Shown here: positions 10,969 through 19,930 of the stretch, piece after piece
Position numbering within the stretch: position 1 is the first letter of the stretch
Layout of the letters: each line of letters opens with the position of its first letter
From: Nitrosovibrio sp. Nv6
GTDB taxonomy: Bacteria > Pseudomonadota > Gammaproteobacteria > Burkholderiales > Nitrosomonadaceae
Direction: 5' to 3'
NCBI RefSeq assembly: GCF_900110495.1
Contig: NZ_FODX01000001.1
Location: forward strand, 1,334,226 to 1,398,225
Length of the DNA stretch: 64,000 nucleotides
Notes under the pieces: model-generated
Database searches by the model: none
The model's input: the letters and a program-made list of their open reading frames with translations, nothing else
What the model was told of the DNA's origin: nothing
Made by a program: the position numbers and the translations under genes

Positions 10969-11402
10969 TAAACGTGCTTTGAAAAGCAGGGCATATTGAG
11001 AACTGTCCAATAGAGCTCGATTTGCCGGGCAACATCAATAAATTTTTCAAAATCCACGGGCTTGACGATGTAGGAATTTGCCCCCATCGCATAGGCCTCA
11101 TGAATATCAGCATCCTCAGCGGAAGATGTCAGGACCACGACGGGCACGGTGCCAAGATTGGGATGCGCTCGAATGTTTCGCAAGACCTCAAGTCCGCTGA
11201 CTTTTGGCAGTTTCAAATCCAGCAATATCACTGACGGCGCAGGTTCTCCTGTTCTCCAGCCGACGATAAAGTCGAGCGCTTCCTGTCCATCGCGTAACAC
11301 TTCAAGCGGATTGGCCAGGTTATGCCGAATAAAAGCACGCCGGGTCAGATCCACATCCATCGGGTTGTCTTCAATGAGCAAAATCGGCAATGTAATATTC
11401 AT
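10968..11402 (-). CDS. CheY-like response regulator (Rcp1 type)
   Basis: A stand-alone 144-aa receiver domain. It begins with L-L-I-E-D-N-P-M-D (acidic pocket), has L-L-D-L-K-L-P as the phospho-acceptor aspartate site, V-L-T-S-S for the conserved Thr/Ser, and Y-I-V-K-P-V for the conserved lysine. The E-D-N-P-x-D start and the D-L-T-R-R-A-F segment are typical of the Rcp1-like receivers that pair with phytochrome-type or PAS histidine kinases. It lies between such a kinase (17 bp upstream) and a receiver-GGDEF-EAL protein (overlapping downstream), so it probably shuttles phosphate in this pathway. No output domain. Confidence 0.93.
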   Translation of the reverse strand: MNITLPILLIEDNPMDVDLTRRAFIRHNLANPLEVLRDGQEALDFIVGWRTGEPAPSVILLDLKLPKVSGLEVLRNIRAHPNLGTVPVVVLTSSAEDADIHEAYAMGANSYIVKPVDFEKFIDVARQIELYWTVLNMPCFSKHV

Positions 11403-11419
11403 GAGTAAAATACCGCCGG

Positions 11420-13363
11420 CTAGGCGCTGTTAATTGCGGGACCAGTTGCTTCAGCCGTACCGGACAAGGGCAATTGCAGATAAAAAACGGCGCCGGCGCC
11501 CAACTTGCTCTCCGCCCACACGCGCCCACCCATCCGTTCCATGGCTTTCTGTACCATGGCAAGCCCGATACCTGTGCCGGGGTAGTCTTCGGCCCGATGA
11601 AGACGCTGGAATATTTCAAAAATTTTGTCGTAAAAACGCATGTCGAAGCCGATCCCGTTGTCGCGCACAGAGAGAACGCAGTACCCATCCGCAGCCCGTG
11701 CGAGAATTTCGACAACCGGCTCAGGGGTATATATGGAGAACTTGAGCGCGTTATCGATGAGATTGCGCAATGCGATTGTGAGACCTTCCGGATCGGCCCT
11801 GATAGGGAAATCGTCGACATCGACAATGACGCGAACGTTCCTTGTGGCGTCCTGGAACTGGTCCAATAGCTTCGATATAAAGACAGGAAGGCTGACGGCA
11901 GTTGTCGACAGCTTTCGCCGTTCGAGCTTTGAGTAAGAGAGCAGATCTTCAATTAAATCTGTCATATTTTTCGTTGCCAGACGCACATTTTTCAGAAAAC
12001 CCCGGCCTTCCTCATCAAGACATTCGCTATGGCTCTCCAGCAGGAGACGGGTGTAGCCGGCTATGCCGCGAAGGGGCGCCCTGAGGTCATGCGATACCGA
12101 ATAGCAGAAATTTTCCAGCTCCTTACTTTTGGCAACGAGCTGAGAAGTGCGCTGACTCACCTTGTACTCAAGGTTTATCTTCGCGTCGCGTAGTGCTTCC
12201 TCGGCATATTTGCGCTCGGTAATGTCCTTAATGGTCAGAAATGCCAGACCCTTGCCGTCATCATAATAAGAGACTGCGCCCGAATAACTGAAGATACGCG
12301 CCCAATCCCTATCGATACGTCTGATACGCAACTCCAGATCATGCAGGTGCTCATCCTGCAGAATGCGTGTCAAGGGCCACTGTTCGATAGGCAGAATCGC
12401 GCCATCAATAGTCGATAACTCAAACATCTGCGCGAAGGTTTGAAGATTGCTCAGGAGCTCTTCTGCGTTACCAACGTCGTGCATCTTCAGCGCCGCCGAA
12501 TTCCAGTGCAGCAGTTTGCGGCTAAAATCGGAAACCACAAGACCCTCGCTCATGTTCTCCATCACCACCTGAAGCTGTTTTTCTGTTTCGCGTCGAGCCT
12601 GCTCCCCCAGTCGCTGGTCGTTTACGTCTGTATTGGTACCGAACCACTGCACCACACGGCCTTCCGCGTTCTTCAGCGGTTCCGCCCGCGTCAGGAATAT
12701 CCGGTATTGCCCATCCACTCCACGTAACCGAACGTCCATGTCGAACGCTTGCTCAGCGGCGAGGGCATCGTTCCAACGTTTGATTACTTTGGGCAGAAAT
12801 TCCGGATCATGCACTTTATGCCAGCCACAGCCTTTCATTTCCTCAGGAATTGTGCCTGTATAGTCGTACCAGCGCTGGTTGTGCCAGGATCTCGTTCCAT
12901 CGGGTTCCGCTATCCACGCAAGTTGCGGTATGGTGTTGACGATGACGCGAAACCTCGCCTCGCTTTCCCGCAATGCCAGTTCAGCACGGCGGCGAGTCGT
13001 AATATCGAGAATAATCGCGAGAAATTCAGTTTGGCGCGGATTCCCAACCCGCTGCAGATGAACTTCCACCGGGTAGCATGTACCGTCGGCCCGCAAATGC
13101 ATCGTCTCGAAAACCAGGATCTCTTGCTCGCCATTTACAAGCGGATCGACCAGAATCCGGAAAGCCGCCTCGTCAAATTGCGGCTGGATGTCGAATAGGG
13201 TCATCATTCGCATTGAATCCAGGTCATGGCCCAGATTGCGTTGCGCGCCATTGCTTGCAAACTCGAAACGCAGCGTCTGGGCATTCACGAGGTAAATCTC
13301 GTTCAAACTCTGCTCCAGTATGGCTGCAAGCCGAGCCTGCGCGTTCTCTGTCAAACCGGCCAT
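11420..13363 (-). CDS. Cytoplasmic multi-PAS sensor histidine kinase
   Basis: A 647-aa hybrid-free sensor kinase without any membrane segment, so it senses an internal signal. Three PAS modules occupy about residues 8-130, 140-260 and 270-390, each ending in a recognisable PAC motif (for example F-L-A-I-I-L-D-I-T-T-R-R). They are followed by the HisKA dimerisation helix with S-V-S-H-D-L-R-A-P-L (phospho-acceptor His about 424) and a HATPase domain with N-L-I-D-N-A-L-K-F, D-N-G-I-G-F-D and G-T-G-I-G-L boxes. It is the first gene of a three-gene operon with the two response regulators. The ligand or cofactor in the PAS domains cannot be told from sequence. Confidence 0.92.
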   Translation of the reverse strand: MAGLTENAQARLAAILEQSLNEIYLVNAQTLRFEFASNGAQRNLGHDLDSMRMMTLFDIQPQFDEAAFRILVDPLVNGEQEILVFETMHLRADGTCYPVEVHLQRVGNPRQTEFLAIILDITTRRRAELALRESEARFRVIVNTIPQLAWIAEPDGTRSWHNQRWYDYTGTIPEEMKGCGWHKVHDPEFLPKVIKRWNDALAAEQAFDMDVRLRGVDGQYRIFLTRAEPLKNAEGRVVQWFGTNTDVNDQRLGEQARRETEKQLQVVMENMSEGLVVSDFSRKLLHWNSAALKMHDVGNAEELLSNLQTFAQMFELSTIDGAILPIEQWPLTRILQDEHLHDLELRIRRIDRDWARIFSYSGAVSYYDDGKGLAFLTIKDITERKYAEEALRDAKINLEYKVSQRTSQLVAKSKELENFCYSVSHDLRAPLRGIAGYTRLLLESHSECLDEEGRGFLKNVRLATKNMTDLIEDLLSYSKLERRKLSTTAVSLPVFISKLLDQFQDATRNVRVIVDVDDFPIRADPEGLTIALRNLIDNALKFSIYTPEPVVEILARAADGYCVLSVRDNGIGFDMRFYDKIFEIFQRLHRAEDYPGTGIGLAMVQKAMERMGGRVWAESKLGAGAVFYLQLPLSGTAEATGPAINSA

Positions 13364-13837
13364 GCCAGATGGGGTCCTGGAAATCCCTCAAGACTTCCTG
13401 CATGATTTTTGATTAGGGATATCATTACGAAAAAATCAAAATTACCTGCGAGTTCCCTTGTTCCAACAATACGCAGAAAATAACAGAGCTATGAAACCCT
13501 AAAACGAGGTGTATGGATAGCTGTAAGATTTTACAGCTAGGCAGGATCAGAATTAGCCTCGAAGAGGCTGAGCAAGCCCTTGCGCAGGGTGAGAACAAAT
13601 TCCCGCGGGATTCGGCATCGATAAAACTTTCTCACTACAATGAGCGAGAATCAGTGCTTTTGCACCTTGAGTGGGGTATAAGCAACAACCCATCGCGTCG
13701 GCTGGTTACGCATCGCAGTTGCATGGCGGCGTCAGCATCTTACCGAACCATCTTACCGAAAACCATATAGAAGCGTTAATTTATAATTAGTTTTTAGCCA
13801 ACAAGGGCACCTATATCACCCCAGCTCGGAGATAAAC
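13364..13837. other. Divergent intergenic region between the sensor kinase and exbB
   Basis: About 470 bp without a convincing gene. It must hold the promoters of the kinase operon (minus) and of exbB (plus). A TATAAT at 13782-13787 is the best -10 candidate for exbB, but no matching -35 is at normal distance. A short tandem, ATCTTACCGAA-like, occurs twice around 13737-13760. An 85-codon frame at 13513-13770 has no recognisable features and I do not call it. Confidence 0.5.
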
Positions 13838-14482
13838 ATGCAAGAACTGAACGCAACCTGGACCGCGCTAAAAGTCGGCGGAATTATTATGTTCCCGCTG
13901 TCTTTGCTTGCGGTTATTGCTCTGGCGATCATGCTTGAGAAGGCCTTTATCTATTGGCGTTATGCACGCCTTTCGCATGATCTGCTGAACCTCGTCGAGA
14001 CGTATGGCTTCGGATGGCACGACCTGGAAAAGATACTCTCGGGGCTGGATGAGCGCCACTATTACAAACGGTTTTTCGAGGTGGTGATCAGCAACCGGCA
14101 CCGGCCTTCCTGGTGGACAGAGTCGCGCGCAGCGGATGAAGCCCAACTGATAGAAAAGTCTCTTTCCCGCAGGCTATGGGTGCTTGAAACCACCGTCACT
14201 GCAGCGCCCCTGCTCGGACTCGTGGGAACGGTTATCGGCATGATGCGTGCTTTCCAGATTATCGGCGGCGAGGGAATCGTCAATCCCACGGCGGTGACGG
14301 GGGGCGTGGCCGAAGCACTCATTGCAACTGTGGTTGGCCTGGTGATCGCACTGATTGCGCTCTTTGGTTTCAATTATTTTTCGCGTTTGCAATCACAAAC
14401 CATGGATGAGATGGAGCGCCTTGGCACACGCCTGATCGATCATATCCGCCTGGATCAGGAGGGCAGAGATGAAGCGGCGTAA
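13838..14482 (+). CDS. exbB: ExbB/TolQ-family proton-channel protein
   Basis: A 214-aa inner-membrane protein of the MotA/TolQ/ExbB family, which with ExbD uses the proton-motive force to energise an outer-membrane process. Three hydrophobic segments are visible (about residues 14-36, 112-136 and 158-182) with the family motif A-P-L-L-G-L-V-G-T-V-I-G-M around residue 124. It starts at ATG 13838 after a GGAG site. It overlaps exbD by 14 bp and heads a three-gene operon ending in a TonB-like gene, so it more likely serves a TonB-type than a Tol-Pal system; no tolA, tolB or pal is nearby. Confidence 0.88.
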   Translation: MQELNATWTALKVGGIIMFPLSLLAVIALAIMLEKAFIYWRYARLSHDLLNLVETYGFGWHDLEKILSGLDERHYYKRFFEVVISNRHRPSWWTESRAADEAQLIEKSLSRRLWVLETTVTAAPLLGLVGTVIGMMRAFQIIGGEGIVNPTAVTGGVAEALIATVVGLVIALIALFGFNYFSRLQSQTMDEMERLGTRLIDHIRLDQEGRDEAA

Positions 14483-14870
14483 ACCAAGGGAATACCGCAG
14501 AGGGAAAATCGAAATCATCCCGCTGATCGACGTTATGTTTTTCCTGCTTGCTACATTCATGCTGGCTTCATTGTCCATGCAGAATCTCGATTCCCTGCAG
14601 GTGAATCTGCCCCAGGGTCAAGCCGAGAAACTCAGCGCCAAAACGCCTGTCACGCTGACGCTTACAAATGACAGCAAGATTTTTATCAATAAGACGTCTG
14701 TTACTCTTGAGACATTGGCCGATACGCTAAAACCGTTGCTCCAGGAATCAGAACAGAAACTGGTCGTATCCGCGGATAATGACGCGCCGCAAGGCCTCGT
14801 CGTGCAGGCGATGCTGCGTGCCCGCACGGCCGGCGCGCAGCACTTTCTGATTGCGGTTAAACACCAGTAA
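14469..14870 (+). CDS. exbD: ExbD/TolR-family protein
   Basis: A 133-aa partner of ExbB. It has a basic N-terminus, a single membrane segment with the conserved I-P-L-I-D-V-M-F-F-L-L (the aspartate, about residue 21, is the proton-carrying residue of the family), and a periplasmic domain of about 90 residues. Its start lies inside the end of exbB (14-bp overlap), consistent with coupled synthesis of the two subunits. The TonB-like gene begins 10 bp after its stop. Confidence 0.9.
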   Translation: MKRRKPREYRRGKIEIIPLIDVMFFLLATFMLASLSMQNLDSLQVNLPQGQAEKLSAKTPVTLTLTNDSKIFINKTSVTLETLADTLKPLLQESEQKLVVSADNDAPQGLVVQAMLRARTAGAQHFLIAVKHQ

Positions 14871-14880
14871 TTCCGTACGC

Positions 14881-15744
14881 ATGCTCAAGTCCAGATCGAA
14901 GGAAGATCGATTCTGGTGGCCGTTGCCACTGGCCGCCACTATTTGGCTGATCATTATCTGGGCATTTGGATTTTTTCTTACATCTCCAGAGGTAGAGACT
15001 GAAACTCCGGCGCCAATCGAAGCAACTTTTGTGGAATTGCCGGAAGAAAAACCAGAACAAAAATCATTACCGGTACCGAAAAAAAGTCCCAAGCTTGCGC
15101 CCCCTGTCAAGCCGCAGCCTCAACCTCAGCCGAAGCCTCGGCCTCAGCCCCGTCTGAGCCCCGAAAAAACGCAACCGGCGAAACCTGCTCCCGAAAAAGG
15201 AACCGCCAGGAGCGATGCACGGGCAGACCGTTCATCAACTCAAAAATCAGCTCCGGATACCGCAGCTCCGAAAGATATGCTGGACTATATGAAGGAAGCA
15301 CGGGAGCGCCGCAGTGCAGGCGGAATTTTTGAGGATGAACCGGTAGAACCGGAAGCCACCGAACGCGAGCCATCCGCGGAAGAACTCAGAATGGCCAATG
15401 TCATGCGCAATCTGCGCGAGCCCGGCGCGAGCGGAATATTTCAAATTATCAGAATGGGACCGCGCAGCGCACAGTTTTTGTTCCGCGCCTGGAAAAAGGA
15501 CAGCAGTAACCCGAGACGGGAACTGATACAAGTCAATGCTCCACCAGGCGTCGATATAGAACGCGCAGTCGTCCGCAAAATGATCGAACTGATTCGCGAA
15601 TATCACAAAGGCGATTTCAACTGGGAGTCGTACCGCCTCGACCGCGTCGTGGTTCTCTCTGCACGCCTGGAAGACAGCAAAGGGCTTGAGGATTTTTTGA
15701 TACGCGAGTTTTTCGGCGAACCCGCAGCGCCACTTCCGCGATAA
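14881..15744 (+). CDS. TonB-like proline-rich energy-transducing protein, unusual C-terminus
   Basis: A 287-aa protein in operon with exbB-exbD. Seen: one N-terminal membrane segment (about residues 12-33, PLPLAATIWLIIIWAFGFFL), a Pro/Lys/Gln-rich spacer (about 45-115, with repeated Q-P-x-P) and a C-terminal domain of about 110 residues ending in a predicted mixed fold (S-A-Q-F-L-F-R-A-W and a C-terminal hydrophobic helix). The first two parts match TonB. The C-terminal domain lacks the Y-P-x-x-A and G-x-V motifs of classic TonB. The position and layout support a TonB-like role; the receptor it contacts is unknown and no TonB-dependent receptor is in the window. ATG 14881 was preferred to an upstream in-frame start at 14851 that lies inside exbD. 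Confidence 0.75.
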   Translation: MLKSRSKEDRFWWPLPLAATIWLIIIWAFGFFLTSPEVETETPAPIEATFVELPEEKPEQKSLPVPKKSPKLAPPVKPQPQPQPKPRPQPRLSPEKTQPAKPAPEKGTARSDARADRSSTQKSAPDTAAPKDMLDYMKEARERRSAGGIFEDEPVEPEATEREPSAEELRMANVMRNLREPGASGIFQIIRMGPRSAQFLFRAWKKDSSNPRRELIQVNAPPGVDIERAVVRKMIELIREYHKGDFNWESYRLDRVVVLSARLEDSKGLEDFLIREFFGEPAAPLPR

Positions 15745-15816
15745 CACCCCATAATTTATTTGGTAGGGCGTCAATAAGCGAAACGCATTGCGCAGTATGA
15801 GGATCCGCTCAGTACC

Positions 15817-17688
15817 CTACCCTGTATCACTCGTTTTTCGTCGTTCAGCGCGTCGCCGCCCTTTCAGGTACTTGTCCAGAAACTCCAGTATCCTTCTATT
15901 GGCCACGATCTGATTCTTCTTTTTGGTGAAGCTGTGGCCTTCATCCGGGAAAACGATATACTCCACCGGGATATTATGCTTCCTGACCGCTTCCACGATC
16001 TCATCGCTTTCGGCCTTGATGACGCGCGGATCGTTGGCGCCCTGGATCACCATTAAGGGTTTTCTTATTTCCTTGGCGTGAAAGAGCGGCGAAGTCGCGA
16101 CGAGGATGTCTATGTCATTCACCGGATCACCAATCTCATCGTAGATGGCCTTGCGCACCGATTCCCAATAGAGAGGTATGCTCTCCAGCGTTCGCAGCCA
16201 GTTGCTGACGCCAAAAATGTCCACGCCCACCTTGAACGCCTCGGGACGGAACGCCAAGGCTGACAGCGTCATATAGCCGCCGTAGCTGGCGCCCATGATG
16301 CCGATGCGTTCATGGTCGATATAACCCAGGCTGGCGAGATAGGTCTTTGCCTCGATACAGTCCCACAGCGGCTCGCGCCCATGCTTGCGATTGGCGGCGG
16401 TAAAAAAGGTCTTTCCGTAGCCGGAACTGCCGCGGTTATTGATTCCCAACACAGCGTAGCCATGATTCACGAGATATTGAATCTGAGCGTTGTATCCGCG
16501 CATGGTCTGGCCGCCTGGACCGCCGTGAACGTAGACAATGGCGGGTACTTTGTTAGCGGTGGACGCTTCATGCGGCTTGTAATAGATGGAAGGTATCACC
16601 GTTCCGTCGAAAGACCTGAAGCGGACAACTTGCGCTTCCACCAGATCGGAAGAATCGATTTCCTTGCTCAGGCTCTGCGTGAGCTGTTTGAACTGACCGG
16701 TATTGAAATCATGGACGAACAGGTTATCCGGAGAACGGTCGCCGTTCAGGTAAAAGGCCATGCGCGAGCTGTTTTGCGAAAAGACCACGCCGCGAATTTC
16801 TCCCTCCGGGAACGCGGGAAGTTTCACGGGTTTCTCGCCCTCCTCCCCAACAACTTCCACAACCTCCATAACCTCCACAACGCGGATCACTATGCTGCCG
16901 TCCTGGTTGATCCCGGTCACCCGGAACCGCCCATCCTTTGAAAAATAGGTATTGATTATGTCCCAATCGGCGCTTTCATGATCGGTGACAGCGCCACTGA
17001 ACAAATCATAAGCACACAGGCGCTTGAATTCGCTGCCCTCGTTGGTGAGAAAGAACAGTTTTCGAGACGCGGGACCAAAAGTCTCGGCATGGAAACTAAT
17101 GGAGCCGTCATGAGGAGTGAGGTGTTTTATCTCCTGCCTGGCGACATCAAACAGGTAAATATCACTGTCAGATGTGGTATTGACCCTGTTTAGCGCAATC
17201 CAGCGCTCGTCTCGGCTGATGGGGCCAAGGTCAAAACCTTGCTCATTCGTGTATATCAATGTTCGGGCGTAGGTGTGTGCATCATAGCGGTACAGATCGA
17301 AGAATCGTGGATCGCGCTCATTGCTGGCAACAAAAAAAGCGCTCCCATCCGGGCGCCAACCCATGAACTGCGCCTTGAGCCCGTCTCCTGGAGTAAGGTC
17401 TTTTTCTATGCCATCCGGCGCAAGCAGAAAAAGATGATAATTTTCATCGCCCCCCTGATCCCGTGTAATAAGGACCCGATCATCGTGCGGAAAGAAGCTG
17501 ACGGAAAAAGTGCTGTCGGTAGTCGAACAGGTCAGCGGCTCTGGCGTACCGCCTTCAACCGGCAACGTATAAGCGTTAAAAATACCGGAGGCATTGCTGC
17601 TGAAGAGGATTCGGCTTTCGTCAGCGTTGAACGAAGCTCCCAGAATGGAAGTCGTTGCCATGAATTGTTCTATCGTGTAGCGCTTCAT
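15817..17688 (-). CDS. S9-family prolyl oligopeptidase-like serine peptidase
   Basis: A 623-aa cytoplasmic-looking peptidase (no signal peptide) with an N-terminal beta-propeller region (about 1-350, repeated DES-R-I-L-F-S and D-G-S-A-F-F type blades) and a C-terminal alpha/beta-hydrolase domain. The catalytic triad is visible: G-A-S-Y-G-G near residue 468 (Ser), Q-G-A-N-D-P near 553 (Asp) and D-E-G-H-S-F near 584 (His). The upstream V-H-G-G-P-G-G segment is the oxyanion-loop signature. This matches the acylaminoacyl-peptidase/dipeptidyl-peptidase group, which removes residues from short peptides. It is convergent with the TonB-like gene. Confidence 0.92.
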   Translation of the reverse strand: MKRYTIEQFMATTSILGASFNADESRILFSSNASGIFNAYTLPVEGGTPEPLTCSTTDSTFSVSFFPHDDRVLITRDQGGDENYHLFLLAPDGIEKDLTPGDGLKAQFMGWRPDGSAFFVASNERDPRFFDLYRYDAHTYARTLIYTNEQGFDLGPISRDERWIALNRVNTTSDSDIYLFDVARQEIKHLTPHDGSISFHAETFGPASRKLFFLTNEGSEFKRLCAYDLFSGAVTDHESADWDIINTYFSKDGRFRVTGINQDGSIVIRVVEVMEVVEVVGEEGEKPVKLPAFPEGEIRGVVFSQNSSRMAFYLNGDRSPDNLFVHDFNTGQFKQLTQSLSKEIDSSDLVEAQVVRFRSFDGTVIPSIYYKPHEASTANKVPAIVYVHGGPGGQTMRGYNAQIQYLVNHGYAVLGINNRGSSGYGKTFFTAANRKHGREPLWDCIEAKTYLASLGYIDHERIGIMGASYGGYMTLSALAFRPEAFKVGVDIFGVSNWLRTLESIPLYWESVRKAIYDEIGDPVNDIDILVATSPLFHAKEIRKPLMVIQGANDPRVIKAESDEIVEAVRKHNIPVEYIVFPDEGHSFTKKKNQIVANRRILEFLDKYLKGRRRAERRKTSDTG

Positions 17689-18086
17689 ATAAAGAATGGT
17701 TGGTTGGTGGGTAGGCGCTTTGGAAAATACTTGAGGAGCGGGGAATTACTCATACGCTTCTACCCTTGCGCTTAATTTGGCCTTGCGGGTCTTTATTGCC
17801 CGCTGGCCTGACGCAAGTGCTCGCCGCCGCCTCTGGGACTCCCCTTTTTTATTTTGAGCAATCGCCTTCGAGAAAGCAATGGATGGCGGAGGACTATGTT
17901 ACTGCAACGGCCATCATTTAATGAAATTCCATTCAACAACGACCGACTAAAGACGATGGGTTGGAATTACGGACTGAAAGTCCGGATACGCGTCGACTGA
18001 TGACGCGTCCTAATCCGCCCCAGGGTTGAAAACTTCGTATCCTTCATCCATTTCGTGTAATTGAACTCCTCCCGGTTCTCAAATTA
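17689..18086. other. Intergenic region with a short palindrome
   Basis: About 400 bp between two minus-strand genes, holding the upstream region of the S9 peptidase. A short inverted repeat, ACGCGTC at 17988-17994 with GACGCGT at 18002-18008, is the only structure I see. No gene is supported. Confidence 0.4.
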
Positions 18087-19316
18087 TCACAACTCAAGAA
18101 CCGTAATTCTGGGACAGTGATCACTGGTCGGAATGGATTGACGGTTTTTCTTTACCACAGCAATCTTGCGCGATCGAAGGGCGCCAGCTTGTGCCAGCTT
18201 GATCGGATCACTGATAACAATATGGTCCAGTCCTTTAAAACCGGTGCAGCCTCGCTGTGTCGATGTGAGTGGCACCTGGTGCATTGGAGGAAACCCATCG
18301 GCAATCTCTTGCCAAAGATAGCTGCTTTTGACCCCGCCCAGCAAATCCTTTGCATTTGGTTCCGCCGGGTCGGTGCCATCAGTGCGAACCTGGGTCTTTG
18401 GAACACGCGCCTTGGCCTCGTCGTCTATCCGGCGATTAAAGTCTCCAAGTAGTACGAATCGCGGACTTTCCTTAGCCACATGCTCGATCCAATCCTCGAG
18501 AATGGCGATCTGGCGATTGAGAACCACGCAGGCCGGCTCGGAATCGGTCAGCTTGTGACCAGGGAAGCCGCCTCCAGTTTTTAGATTGGCGCAGCCGGAC
18601 TTCAAGTGAATATTCAAAAAAGTCACTGGTGAGCCATTGATGACCAGTTCCAATGCCAAGCCTGGTCTGACGCGACGTCCAGGTGATTCATCCCTGGGCT
18701 GCTCCGTGATCGCAAGGGCCGGGTTCGGCCCGCAGGCATATGCGCCAGATGATATGGATTTGTCCCAGGCAAACCCAACCGTTTGAAAGGTTGTATGAGG
18801 CGCAACACAAACATTGAATTGCTCCGCAAATTTGCCGAGGACGTACTCCAGGACCTCTTGCGACTTTACTTCCTGGAAGGCAATGATCCTGATTTTTTTG
18901 TTCCGAATCAGATTCTCGACCGTGGCTCGCAAACCGTTCAGCTTGATGCTGTAGTTCTCCACCGTTTCAACCCTGCCCGGATTCCGCCTTCTCCCATAGG
19001 CATTGCACGGGGCTATCACCATTGCCGCATCAAAGCTCCCTGCTGCTTCAGCCGTGGCTTCCTGACACCGCTTTGCCCTTTCTTCCTCTTCCGGAGTCGC
19101 ATTCTGCGCGCCCCGCGATATCTTGACCCGGCTATCGCACCAGTCTACTTCCGGCGTACTGCAAACTTCGACATGCCTTTTGAAGTCGTCAATGGTTCCC
19201 GCCCACGCCATGTTGAAGACTGCAATACCTGTTGGAGAGGTTTCTTTGCCCTGTACATTGGCTGACAAGACCGATAACAGGATAGCCAGGAAGGACGTAA
19301 TGCGGGGAAGAAGCAT
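18087..19316 (-). CDS. Secreted endonuclease/exonuclease/phosphatase-fold protein
   Basis: A 409-aa protein with an N-terminal signal peptide (about residues 1-23), predicted to be exported. The EEP-fold motifs appear in order: A-F-Q-E-V (metal-binding Glu) near residue 150, F-L-N-I-H-L-K-S-G-C near 240, L-L-G-D-F-N-R-R near 288, G-L-D-H-I-V near 362 and S-D-H-C-P (catalytic Asp-His) near the end. The fold cleaves phosphodiester bonds in nucleic acids or phospholipids; the substrate here is not evident. Several cysteines suggest disulfides in the periplasm or outside. It stands alone on the minus strand. Confidence 0.88.
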   Translation of the reverse strand: MLLPRITSFLAILLSVLSANVQGKETSPTGIAVFNMAWAGTIDDFKRHVEVCSTPEVDWCDSRVKISRGAQNATPEEEERAKRCQEATAEAAGSFDAAMVIAPCNAYGRRRNPGRVETVENYSIKLNGLRATVENLIRNKKIRIIAFQEVKSQEVLEYVLGKFAEQFNVCVAPHTTFQTVGFAWDKSISSGAYACGPNPALAITEQPRDESPGRRVRPGLALELVINGSPVTFLNIHLKSGCANLKTGGGFPGHKLTDSEPACVVLNRQIAILEDWIEHVAKESPRFVLLGDFNRRIDDEAKARVPKTQVRTDGTDPAEPNAKDLLGGVKSSYLWQEIADGFPPMHQVPLTSTQRGCTGFKGLDHIVISDPIKLAQAGALRSRKIAVVKKNRQSIPTSDHCPRITVLEL

Positions 19317-19512
19317 GCAGGCTCTCCCGATGAGACGGTCAGCCGGTTTGCCAGCGGTTATTGCGGCACACCACCGAGCTCCGGTGATACATTCTGGACT
19401 TGCTTGATGATCCCTGTCAGACGTCTCATGTTACTTGCCGAACGTGTCTTGCTCGTCTTGTTCCGAGATGGTCCGCAGCCCCTTCCACAAACTCGTCGGG
19501 TGTCGCTTGAAG

Positions 19513-19833
19513 CTAGGATTCACGCCGGGCGACCTCCTTGCACTTGATTTGCCATAAAAGCTTGGTATCTTTAGGCCGGGGTCCCAAATGATCCAGAAGT
19601 ATAGGCGCTTGCTCGCGAATGAGTACATATCCCGATTTACAAATTTCATTAGCACGCTTCGCCAACGTCCGGGCCGCCCAATCCCGGCTCGTCGGGCAAG
19701 GGCCCAATTTAGTTTTGATGAAATAATGCGTTGTCCCATCATTTAATGTCTTCGAGATCTGCTCATAGTCGGGGGAGCCGGCACAAGCAGTCAGCAGTGG
19801 GATAGCCAATAATGCGATTGCAACGGTTTTCAT
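19513..19833 (-). CDS. Small hypothetical lipoprotein
   Basis: A 106-aa protein starting MKTVAIALLAIPLLTACAG, a clear lipoprotein signal with lipobox L-T-A-C. The mature part is basic and short, with three cysteines (P-C-P-T, E-I-C-K, I-K-C-K), and ends in a charged tail. I do not recognise the family. A longer frame starting at 19881 was rejected because it puts 16 residues before the signal peptide. It lies between the nuclease-fold and methyltransferase genes without obvious link. Confidence 0.6.
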   Translation of the reverse strand: MKTVAIALLAIPLLTACAGSPDYEQISKTLNDGTTHYFIKTKLGPCPTSRDWAARTLAKRANEICKSGYVLIREQAPILLDHLGPRPKDTKLLWQIKCKEVARRES

Positions 19834-19930
19834 AATTTTCCTGGGTGTGGGGTGTAAGCTTCCTGATACAGGAACAGGCATGAGGCCGGCGGAAGGGAAC
19901 TACTTGACGACGGCCCAAGACCGCTTCGAC

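Noticed and set aside
13513..13770. An 85-codon frame upstream of exbB
   Set aside because: No recognisable features and no good ribosome-binding site; lies in a promoter region.
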